Assembly: GCA_964600045.1 (NCBI GenBank)
Contig: CAZRHS010000077.1
Coordinates: forward strand, 1-5,389
Direction of reading: 5' to 3'
Length of the DNA stretch: 5,389 bases
DNA from: Phil1 sp964600045
GTDB lineage: Bacteria > Bacillota > Clostridia > Christensenellales > CAG-138
Shown: positions 1 to 5,333 of the stretch, piece after piece
Layout: each line of letters opens with the position of its first letter
How positions within the stretch are numbered: the first letter of the stretch is position 1
Translations under genes and position numbers: made by a program
Notes under the pieces: generated by a model
What the model saw: only the letters and a program-made list of their open reading frames with translations
What the model was told of the DNA's origin: nothing
The model's database searches: none

Positions 1-21
1 GTGGCCCGGCGAAGCCGGGGA
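1..21. repeat. Partial palindromic repeat unit (hairpin C)
   Basis: A perfect hairpin lies at 5-19, with a 6-bp stem CCCGGC/GCCGGG and a GAA loop. It is preceded by GTGGC, the same lead-in as the neighbouring unit (GGTGGC before the hairpin at 27-41). The outer arms seen in the other two units are missing on this side, so it is a truncated or tandemly fused copy, or is cut by the window edge. It is non-coding. Confidence 0.7.
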
Positions 22-52
22 GGTGGCACGGCGTAGCCGTGACGGAAGGAGT
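17..52 (-). repeat. 36-bp interspersed palindromic repeat, copy B
   Basis: Read on the minus strand this is ACTCCTTCCGTC, then a hairpin, then GCCACCTCCCC. The hairpin at 27-41 has a 6-bp stem CACGGC/GCCGTG and loop GTA. The two arms match those of copy A (135-170) at 21 of 23 positions, while the stem sequence is different but still self-complementary. It resembles short interspersed palindromes that I recall as frequent between genes in gut Clostridia. That family link is memory, not a search. No ORF crosses it convincingly. Confidence 0.75.
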
Positions 53-104
53 CCGGCGAAACCGCTTCTGTCTCGCTTAACTCTACCGATGCTTACTTTA
101 TCAA
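48..104 (-). repeat. Outer inverted repeat, left copy (57 bp)
   Basis: On the minus strand it begins TTGATAAAGTAAG and ends GCGGTTTCGCCGGACTCC. The extreme right end of the window (5334-5389) carries a related sequence in the opposite orientation. The first 13 bases are identical, GGTAGAG/GGTGGAG is shared in the middle, and 14 of the last 18 bases match (GCGGTTT and GGACTCC flank a changed tetranucleotide). The stretch runs directly into palindromic copy B, so the two probably belong to one larger composite repeat. No coding potential is seen. Confidence 0.7.
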
Positions 105-116
105 ACCCTGAATTCT

Positions 117-170
117 CCAAAAACCTCCTCCTTGGGGGAGCTGGCAAACCGAAGGTTTGACTGAAGGAGT
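117..170 (-). repeat. Palindromic repeat copy A, possible weak terminator for the minus strand
   Basis: The 36-bp unit at 135-170 is ACTCCTTCAGTC, a hairpin (145-159, stem CAAACC/GGTTTG, loop GAA), then GCCAGCTCCCC. An outer 6-bp stem can form between 128-133 (CTCCTT) and 164-169 (AAGGAG), enclosing the inner hairpin. In the minus-strand reading the outer stem is followed shortly by TTTTT (119-123), so the element could end transcripts leaving the small gene that stops 4 bp away. The T run is short and displaced from the stem, so the terminator role is an inference. Confidence 0.6.
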
Positions 171-173
171 TCC

Positions 174-380
174 CTACCTCACATACTCCCCGGGCACGTC
201 CTTGAGCACCACTCTAAGCTCGGTGTCGGTATCGGTTTTGCCGCCGCACACGTCTATAAGCAGCTTTGCCGCGGCTATGCGGTCCGCGTCGCGCGCGTCG
301 GCGTTTTCGCAGATGCCCCTCAATGTGTTTATGCAAATGGCTATCGTGGCCTTCGTTTCGGCCTTGCGCGTTCTTGCCAT
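174..380 (-). CDS. Small phage-associated helical protein (68 aa)
   Basis: A 68-residue, mostly alpha-helical protein. I recognise no catalytic motif. The middle (DRIAAAKLLIDVCGGKT) and the tail (ELRVVLKDVPGEYVR) resemble small uncharacterised proteins that I recall near terminase and portal genes of Clostridia prophages. The middle also recalls the helical tail of some small-terminase-like proteins. No function can be assigned. An in-frame GTG at 383-381 directly precedes the ATG at 380-378. The ATG is chosen because it sits 8 nt from a very strong AAAGGAGG, against 5 nt for the GTG. It lies on the same strand as the packaging genes but is cut off from them by the oppositely oriented lipoprotein gene. 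I see no good promoter just upstream, so it may depend on read-through from the packaging transcript. Its 3' end abuts palindromic repeat copy A. Confidence 0.7.
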   Translation of the reverse strand: MARTRKAETKATIAICINTLRGICENADARDADRIAAAKLLIDVCGGKTDTDTELRVVLKDVPGEYVR

Positions 381-388
381 CACTTATT

Positions 389-396
389 CCTCCTTT
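389..396 (-). promoter_or_regulatory. Strong ribosome binding site deciding the ATG start of the 68-aa gene
   Basis: The minus strand reads AAAGGAGG here, nearly the full anti-Shine-Dalgarno complement, 8 nt before the ATG at 380-378. This favours that ATG over the adjacent upstream GTG and supports the small ORF as a real gene. Confidence 0.75.
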
Positions 397-410
397 ATTA
401 AAATAATCTG

Positions 411-439
411 TTGTGCGCCCCGCGGTTGTGTGTTATCCT
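411..439 (+). promoter_or_regulatory. Candidate promoter for the lipoprotein gene
   Basis: TTGTGC (411-416), a 17-nt spacer and TATCCT (434-439) preceded by an extended TG (431-432). The -35 box is poor, and the predicted start near 446 would leave a leader of about 13 nt, beginning at the ribosome binding site. An alternative is TTGCCA (374-379) with TAAAAT (399-404), but its spacer is 19 nt. The lipoprotein gene must start transcription in or near this 75-bp divergent gap or upstream of it. Which site is used is uncertain. Confidence 0.3.
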
Positions 440-445
440 GCTTGC

Positions 446-451
446 GAGGTG
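446..451 (+). promoter_or_regulatory. Ribosome binding site deciding the lipoprotein start
   Basis: GAGGTG ends 7 nt before the ATG at 459-461. It selects this ATG over the in-frame ATG at 411. The 411 start would add 16 residues in front of what is otherwise a canonical KK-hydrophobic lipoprotein signal peptide. Confidence 0.7.
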
Positions 452-458
452 CTTTATT

Positions 459-1769
459 ATGAAAAAATGTTTTTTGGCTTTTATATTGTCGTTTGGCCTG
501 CTGCTCTGCGCCTGTGCCGATACGAACTCTCCCGCCCTTACCCCCGAGCCGGTTGATGAAACCGAATCTCCCGCGCCCGAAAGCGTTGCTACGCCCGATG
601 CGGAGCAGGGTAATGAGCGCATAGCGAACCTGCCCGAGGGCAGCGGAAGCGAGCTTAGTGAAAGCGACGGCGTGAGCTACACAAGCGAAACCGTGTTTTA
701 TCCCGAGGGCGCGGATGAGTCCACCGCCCTGTTTACGCTTAGCTGTGAACTGCCCACGTTCAGCGATCCATATCCCAACGCGGACGAAGCGAACGCCGAG
801 ATTAGCGAATATAAGGACGAACTTCTGACAAGGGTTAGCGAAGAATACCTGCCGTACGCGGACGGCGAAAGCGCCGCGGGAGCGACCGTGACAAGCTCGG
901 TTAAAAGCGCTAATGGGTACACAAACGTGTTTTTGCTTGAAAGCGTAACGTTTGGCGAGGATAATACCGAAAATACGCTTGGCGTACTGGTGCTTGATGA
1001 GAATGGCGAAAGGCTGTCCCTTGCATCCGCCGCAATGGTATACGATGCCTCCGCAATCGCCGCTCAGCAGATATTCAATCTGTCCGAAACCGAAGGAAGC
1101 GTTACATACGGGGATATTACGGTTGACTCAATCGAGTCCGCCCTTGATATATATTCCCTCTTTTTCGCGGCCGATTCGGGCTACGGCGTAATATTCCCCG
1201 CGGGCACAATCGCCCCCGAGGAGGACGGTATGCTTTCTTATATAATACCTAAGGACGCGTTTTACCCCGAATGCGTGGGCGAAACGATAACGGCTGCCGA
1301 GTATGAGGCCATAATCGCCCCGCTTAACGCCCTCTCCGCCGCCTGCGCCGCGGACTTTTCGGACTTTGATTCGGCCAATCCTTCCCCCTATACCGTAAGC
1401 GCCTTTATGACAAGGCTTTTCACGAGCGGAAATGAGGGCACGGCGTTTGTTTCGGTTGATAAAGGCGAATACGAGGCGGCATACAATGAGTATTTCGCTT
1501 CATCCTTGCCCGATGGTATATATACTGAGGGCGACGGCACGTATTTAAGCGAAAATGCCGTTATGGTGCCGGTTTATCCGCACACGGACTACGTTTTCGT
1601 AATAGACAGCGCGGAGGAGAACGGCGGCACATTGTCCCTTTCCGGCATGATATGCTGCGGCACCCCCGGCACGGCGGACACATACGAGCTTACATCCGCG
1701 ACTGCCGAGCTTGTTCGCGCCGAGGGTACTGAAAGCGGCTTTATATTCAGCTCGCTGAGCCTTGGTTAA
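459..1769 (+). CDS. Secreted lipoprotein with DUF4163/DUF3298-like (RsiV/PdaC-type) domain
   Basis: A predicted surface lipoprotein of 436 residues. The signal peptide (residues 1-18: two Lys, then a Leu/Phe-rich core) ends in the lipobox L16-C17-A18-C19, so Cys19 would be lipidated and the protein anchored outside the membrane. A Pro/Glu/Ser-rich linker follows to about residue 70. Residues 90-200 resemble DUF4163 (ELPTFSDPYPNADEANAEIS, then GERLSLA). Residues 205-268 carry the DUF3298-like signature GYGVIFPAGTIAPEEDGMLS followed by YIIPKDAF. In RsiV this type of domain senses lysozyme, and in PdaC it accompanies a deacetylase. Here there is neither an anti-sigma segment nor a catalytic domain, so the role is unknown. 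The C-terminal third (about 320-436) is a further, probably beta-rich region that I do not recognise. The gene opposes its phage neighbours and overlaps the portal gene tail-to-tail by 23 bp. It may be a cargo (moron) gene or a host gene at a prophage remnant. The domain call comes from motif recognition only. Confidence 0.8.
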   Translation: MKKCFLAFILSFGLLLCACADTNSPALTPEPVDETESPAPESVATPDAEQGNERIANLPEGSGSELSESDGVSYTSETVFYPEGADESTALFTLSCELPTFSDPYPNADEANAEISEYKDELLTRVSEEYLPYADGESAAGATVTSSVKSANGYTNVFLLESVTFGEDNTENTLGVLVLDENGERLSLASAAMVYDASAIAAQQIFNLSETEGSVTYGDITVDSIESALDIYSLFFAADSGYGVIFPAGTIAPEEDGMLSYIIPKDAFYPECVGETITAAEYEAIIAPLNALSAACAADFSDFDSANPSPYTVSAFMTRLFTSGNEGTAFVSVDKGEYEAAYNEYFASSLPDGIYTEGDGTYLSENAVMVPVYPHTDYVFVIDSAEENGGTLSLSGMICCGTPGTADTYELTSATAELVRAEGTESGFIFSSLSLG

Positions 1770-3300
1770 CGCTATTTTGCCGCACAAGGCTTAGGGCCTG
1801 CTCCTTGCCGTCGAAAAGCATAAGCTCAAGCGCGGCTTCGGGCGGGAGCATATTCAGCTTAACAAGCGATAGTATCGTTTCGTTATGCGCCGCAACGCTG
1901 AAGCGGTTCTCCCGCTGCGCCTTAACGGTTATAATAAACTCAATCGGAATTTTATTATTAAGCTTTGTAAGCGTATACATATCGCTGCCCGTGAACCTCA
2001 CGGGCTCTTTTTTTCCGCTTATTTTGACAAGCCTTTCAATGTCGCTGTATTCGCGCTCCGTTTCAAGCTCCTGCCGCACGGCCTTTTCAAACGCGCCGTG
2101 CACAAGCCTTGCCGTCATTCTGCTGCGCTTGCCGCTTGCCTCCTGAAGGGCCGCTATGGCGCTTGCCGCCGTAACGCCGCCGTATGTTGTGCCGCGGGAA
2201 AATTCGTTTGAGCCGGATTCCTCCTTTATGCTTTCGCGCAATGCTTCGGCGTATTGGGTAATATAGGCGGGTAATGGCGCTGTGGCGAACCAGGTTATGC
2301 CGGAAAGACTGTCCCCCAAATGCACCTCCTTTGACCAGTCCGCAACGTCCGCGGGGTCAAAGCCGCTCGCGTTTGTTATAAGAAGCTTGTTTCGCGATGC
2401 CATAAGCGCGTTTTTAAGCACAATCTGGTCAAGCTTATCGGCATAAAGCTGCTGGGAAGCAAACATATCCGCGTAGCCGTAGCCGAGCGCCGTGCCCTTT
2501 CGCGGGAAAAGCGGCGTTATTATAAAGGGATACTCGCCGTGCGCGCAGTACCCGAGCGGCCTTTGCAGGCGGCTGTCCTCAAGCATTCTGTGCCCCGCAA
2601 GCCTCGCCATGTGCACGCGGTATACGCCCGATGCGGAATCAAACTCCCTTTCGTAGCACTCTATCATAAGCACCGTGTCCTCATATCCCCGGCTTAAGTA
2701 CCTATCCCCAAGCGGAACGGCGTAGGACGTTTCCGCCCTTATTTCGGCATAATCCTCCGGATACCTTGATTTGAACCATTCCTTTGGGTACGGCGCGAAC
2801 TTGAACACCGCCCGCGAATCCTGCACGTCCGCCGCAAGAGGGTCAACCATAATGCTGTGCGCGTCCGCGTGGCGTATGAACGCGCCACCTATGCCGCCGT
2901 TGGCGCGGGGGTCAAAGCCGGTTTCGTGCACCATGTAGCCGCCCACAAGCAGATCGTGCATAAGGCGGGAATACTCCTGCTCATAGGCGCAGCGCCTGTG
3001 GTTTTCGGCTATAAGCGCGGTAAGCGCCTCCGCAAGCTCCGCGTCCTTGGCTCTGTCCGCCGTTATAACCGCCTCGGGCATCTGGTCCATAAGGTCCGCC
3101 CTTATGTTTTCTATTGTTGATTGAAGCACGGGCGTAACAGGCCGCGGCTCTCTTTCGTCTTTTTTAGGCACATCGTGCCAATGCTCACCCATGTACATTC
3201 TTTCGCACCGTTCAAGCCGGCTCCATTCCCCGGCGTAAGCGCGGGCATACTCATCAAAAAGCGCGTATATGCGCTCAATCCTTTCCTGATCCTGTTTCAT
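1747..3300 (-). CDS. Phage portal protein (P22 gp1-like family)
   Basis: The portal forms the dodecameric ring at the capsid vertex through which terminase pumps DNA. The 517-residue length is normal for the family. Recognisable segments are a helical N-terminus with RMYMGEHW (34-41), VDPLAADVQDSRAVF (152-166), and the conserved stretch NEFSRGTTYGGVTAASAIA (365-383), continuing LQEASGKRSR and typical of this portal family. A C-terminal helical region ends LPPEAALELMLFDGKEQA. There are no internal stops or frameshifts. The ATG at 3300-3298 has AAAGGAG (3310-3316) 9 nt upstream. It lies 45 bp downstream of the large terminase gene, as the second structural-packaging partner of the operon. Its 3' end overlaps the convergent lipoprotein gene by 23 bp, and the coding sequence around residues 430-438 doubles as a plus-strand terminator. 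The usual next genes (scaffold or protease, major capsid) are absent. Confidence 0.9.
   Translation of the reverse strand: MKQDQERIERIYALFDEYARAYAGEWSRLERCERMYMGEHWHDVPKKDEREPRPVTPVLQSTIENIRADLMDQMPEAVITADRAKDAELAEALTALIAENHRRCAYEQEYSRLMHDLLVGGYMVHETGFDPRANGGIGGAFIRHADAHSIMVDPLAADVQDSRAVFKFAPYPKEWFKSRYPEDYAEIRAETSYAVPLGDRYLSRGYEDTVLMIECYEREFDSASGVYRVHMARLAGHRMLEDSRLQRPLGYCAHGEYPFIITPLFPRKGTALGYGYADMFASQQLYADKLDQIVLKNALMASRNKLLITNASGFDPADVADWSKEVHLGDSLSGITWFATAPLPAYITQYAEALRESIKEESGSNEFSRGTTYGGVTAASAIAALQEASGKRSRMTARLVHGAFEKAVRQELETEREYSDIERLVKISGKKEPVRFTGSDMYTLTKLNNKIPIEFIITVKAQRENRFSVAAHNETILSLVKLNMLPPEAALELMLFDGKEQALSLVRQNSVNQGSAS
1987..2014 (+). terminator. Intrinsic terminator on the plus strand, antisense inside the portal gene
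   Basis: A perfect 8-bp stem GCCCGTGA/TCACGGGC (1987-1994 with 1998-2005) with a 3-nt ACC loop, followed by TC and seven T (2008-2014). This is a strong rho-independent terminator in the plus direction only, because the minus strand has the A run before the hairpin. It lies 218 bp past the lipoprotein stop codon, so it would give that mRNA a 3' tail antisense to the end of the portal gene. The same bases encode portal residues K430-K431-E432 to G438, so a chance origin is possible. Confidence 0.7.
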
Positions 3301-3345
3301 TATAGAATTCTCCTTTATTTACTGTTTTGTGTGTTGTGCTGATTT

Positions 3346-4683
3346 TTATTGATTCATAAAACCCCTTTTCGGGTTCGCGCCGCCAAGCGGGTTATATGGC
3401 GCGCGCTTAGGTTCGCTTTTAATATAGCTTTTCGCCGGGCGGGACATGAGCGCGTATCTCAATGCCTCCGGCGCGTGGTCCTCGCCGTCCGCCGCATCCT
3501 CGCGGTTGTGCGGATCAAACATAAGCTGCGGCAGCGTGCGGATAAGGTTTTCGCAAGCGTTGAACGCCTGCCACATGGGCTTTTTGTCCGCCCCGTCCGC
3601 CAAATATGCCCTAACCCTTTGCCAGCCGGCAACGCGGGCATTGTCCGCCGCCGTAAGCGGCACCCCCGCGCGCTGAAAAAGCTCCGCTATGCTTTCCCCC
3701 TCAAAGCCCTCTCCCTTCAGTATCGCTCCCCGCTTTTGCCACATATCCGGGCTTGCCACGGTGTAGTTGATTCTTTCGTTCGCGCTAAGCTCGATTATTT
3801 TCGCGGCGACCTCGTCCGCGCGCATCCCGCGCACATAAAGCTCACGGTATGTGTAAACCCGGCCGTCGCCGTCCACGGCATGCCAAAGCACGCAGCAGGG
3901 GTCGTTGTAGCCCCAGTCCATTGAGCGGAAGCGCCGCCACCACGCGGGCAGTTCAAACGGCGCTATAACGTGCCGCGCGCGGGAGAATTCCCTGAAATAC
4001 TGCCCGGCAAGAGCGTCCCAGTCCCCGTAAAGGTGCGCCCGCCGCAAATCCTCCGGCAGGCTTTCAAGCGCGCGAAGGTATTCGGGATTCGCCGCCAGAA
4101 GCACCTCGTTATCGTATATGCTTGCGGGGATGAAGGCATAATCCTCCGCGCGTTCGCCGTTTTCATAAATTTTATCTATAAAAAGGCGTTTCACCCAGCC
4201 GTGCCCCACGTTTCCGGGGTTGCAGGTGTAATACATTCTGGGCTTAAAATCCCGCCTGGTGGTGCGGTTGCAGGTGGTTAAAAAGCGCATCTGCTCCTCA
4301 CTAAAGTGCGTTGCCTCCTCCATGCCTATAACGTCGTATTCCTGCCCCTGGTACTGATAAACGTCGTTCGCGCCGTCGCAATAGCCAAGCTTAAGCCGGC
4401 TTGAATTGGGGAAGCGGAACACCCTTTCGGTTGAATTGTAGTTCACCGCCTGCCCTATTTCCTTTAATAAGGGAATAACGTGGTTTTCCCTAAGCTCCGG
4501 CAGCGTTCGCCTTAAAAGAAGGCAGTTAAGGCCGGGATAGTTCAGGCAAAGAAGCACCAGCTTTCTGCGCATGGCCCAGCTTTTGCCGCCGCCCCTTGCC
4601 CCGCCGTACGCGGTATGCGCCGCGGTTGACGCGAAAAATTCAGCCTGCCGCGGGTTCGGTCTGCCGTAAAGAACAAGCTCCAT
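3346..4683 (-). CDS. terL: Phage terminase large subunit (ATPase and nuclease)
   Basis: The DNA-packaging motor and headful or site-specific nuclease of tailed phages, 445 residues, full length. In the ATPase domain: Walker A GGARGGGKS (27-35), Walker B YDVIGMEE (116-123) with Glu122-Glu123 in place of the commoner Asp-Glu, and the coupling motif TCNPGN (153-158). In the RNase H-like nuclease domain: D256 in RSMDWGYNDP, E281 in YTYRELY, D313 in SPDMW, and the C-terminal GEDHAPEALRYAL (400-412). All key acidic residues are present, so the enzyme looks functional rather than decayed. The ATG at 4683-4681 lies only 3 nt after the stop of the upstream gene, with a GGGGGA ribosome site inside that gene's end, which suggests translational coupling. 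It would act with the downstream portal. The C-terminal tail (418-445) is basic. Confidence 0.95.
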   Translation of the reverse strand: MELVLYGRPNPRQAEFFASTAAHTAYGGARGGGKSWAMRRKLVLLCLNYPGLNCLLLRRTLPELRENHVIPLLKEIGQAVNYNSTERVFRFPNSSRLKLGYCDGANDVYQYQGQEYDVIGMEEATHFSEEQMRFLTTCNRTTRRDFKPRMYYTCNPGNVGHGWVKRLFIDKIYENGERAEDYAFIPASIYDNEVLLAANPEYLRALESLPEDLRRAHLYGDWDALAGQYFREFSRARHVIAPFELPAWWRRFRSMDWGYNDPCCVLWHAVDGDGRVYTYRELYVRGMRADEVAAKIIELSANERINYTVASPDMWQKRGAILKGEGFEGESIAELFQRAGVPLTAADNARVAGWQRVRAYLADGADKKPMWQAFNACENLIRTLPQLMFDPHNREDAADGEDHAPEALRYALMSRPAKSYIKSEPKRAPYNPLGGANPKRGFMNQ

Positions 4684-4686
4684 CGC

Positions 4687-5208
4687 TTAATCCCCCGCCT
4701 CGTCCCAATTTGCCCCGTATAGGCAAACGGCTATAATGCCCACAAGCTGCCGCCTGTGCCGGGTAACGATGCTGCGCTCAAATTTAAGCTCCTTCGCTAT
4801 CTCCGTATCGCTCATGCCCCGGGCGTACGCAAGCTCAAGCACATTAAAGTATTTATCCGCGCGCACGGCATCAAGCGCCTTTCGCATAACGTTAAGCTCG
4901 TGCCTGTCGGCCATAATCCTGCGCCGCAAATACGATAGCTGGCCCGCGTGAACCTCCTCCGGCGTAAGGCGCATACCGTGCGTTATAAGCTTTACCATGG
5001 ATTTGTCGCACCGCCTTAGTGCCTCAATGCCCTTCGCCGCAAGGGTTCGGTATTCTTCAACCGAGTCCTCTACGCGCATTTCAACGAACCGCATCTCCCT
5101 AAGCCGCTTTTCCGCAAGCGTGAAGCTCAAGCTTTCTTCGCGCCGTCTCGGCCTCCTTTGCCTGCTTTGCCCCTCTCCTGATGGGGAATCCCTGTACATC
5201 TCATTCAT
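4687..5208 (-). CDS. Phage HTH protein, sigma-70 region 4-like (RinA/ArpU/DUF1492-type) or small terminase counterpart
   Basis: A 173-residue DNA-binding protein placed directly before the large terminase. Residues 5-25 are Ser/Arg-rich and probably disordered, and about 28-115 is charged and helical. Residues 119-164 form a sigma-70 region 4-like helix-turn-helix: YFNVLELAYARGMSDTEIAK, then ELKFERSIVTRHRR. Proteins with this C-terminal form commonly sit just upstream of terminase in Firmicute phages and act as late-gene regulators. Because no separate small terminase gene is present, it could instead, or also, recognise DNA for packaging. The ATG at 5208-5206 has GGAAGGAG 9 nt upstream. A second in-frame ATG (residue 4) is less well spaced. 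It is the first gene after the SOS-type promoter. The family assignment is confident at the HTH level and uncertain for the exact role. Confidence 0.85.
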   Translation of the reverse strand: MNEMYRDSPSGEGQSRQRRPRRREESLSFTLAEKRLREMRFVEMRVEDSVEEYRTLAAKGIEALRRCDKSMVKLITHGMRLTPEEVHAGQLSYLRRRIMADRHELNVMRKALDAVRADKYFNVLELAYARGMSDTEIAKELKFERSIVTRHRRQLVGIIAVCLYGANWDEAGD

Positions 5209-5217
5209 TTTTTTAAT

Positions 5218-5225
5218 CTCCTTCC
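5218..5225 (-). promoter_or_regulatory. Ribosome binding site of the first packaging-operon gene
   Basis: The minus strand reads GGAAGGAG, 9 nt before the ATG at 5208-5206. It fixes the start of the HTH gene at that ATG. Confidence 0.75.
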
Positions 5226-5244
5226 GCGATTTACGCTACATATC

Positions 5245-5258
5245 CGAACATTTGTTCG
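5245..5258 (-). promoter_or_regulatory. LexA (DinR) SOS box
   Basis: CGAACATTTGTTCG is a perfect match to the Gram-positive LexA half-site arrangement CGAAC-N4-GTTCG. It is extended by one base pair on each side into a 16-bp palindrome (5244-5259, CCGAACA-TT-TGTTCGG). It lies about 7-20 nt downstream of the expected transcription start of the promoter at 5271-5299 and 37 nt before the HTH gene's start codon, a position where bound LexA would block the promoter. This predicts repression in normal growth and induction by DNA damage. The LexA assignment comes from motif match alone. Confidence 0.8.
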
Positions 5259-5270
5259 GTTAATGGGTAA

Positions 5271-5299
5271 ATAATAGCATGCGGGTGGGGAGAAGTCAA
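5271..5299 (-). promoter_or_regulatory. Sigma-A promoter of the packaging operon
   Basis: On the minus strand: TTGACT (5299-5294), an exact 17-nt spacer, and TATTAT (5276-5271) preceded by the extended -10 TG at 5279-5278. Both boxes match consensus at 5 of 6 bases. The predicted start is near 5264, directly ahead of the LexA box. This indicates that the packaging genes start their own transcription unit here rather than being read from genes further right. Confidence 0.8.
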
Positions 5300-5333
5300 G
5301 GAAGAAGTCCCTGCGGCAAGGCATCTTGGTCAA

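Noticed and set aside
1..170. CRISPR array
   Set aside because: The repeated units have variable palindromic centres, irregular spacing and no uniform spacers, and no cas gene is present. They are interspersed palindromes.
411..458. Upstream ATG at 411 as the lipoprotein start
   Set aside because: It would put 16 extra residues before a classic KK-hydrophobic-LCAC signal peptide. The ATG at 459 has GAGGTG at 7 nt spacing.
1805..2211. Two plus-strand open frames opposite the portal gene
   Set aside because: Both are antisense to conserved portal sequence and run through the terminator hairpin, and one is mostly Ser/Leu low complexity. They are shadows of the real gene.
3301..3345. Regulatory hairpin or terminator between terL and portal
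   Set aside because: The 45-bp AT-rich gap shows no inverted repeat. It contains only the portal ribosome binding site.
3349..3924. Plus-strand 191-codon open frame opposite terL
   Set aside because: It lies entirely antisense to a terminase with all motifs intact, has an Arg/His-rich composition typical of a GC-rich shadow frame, and lacks recognisable domains.
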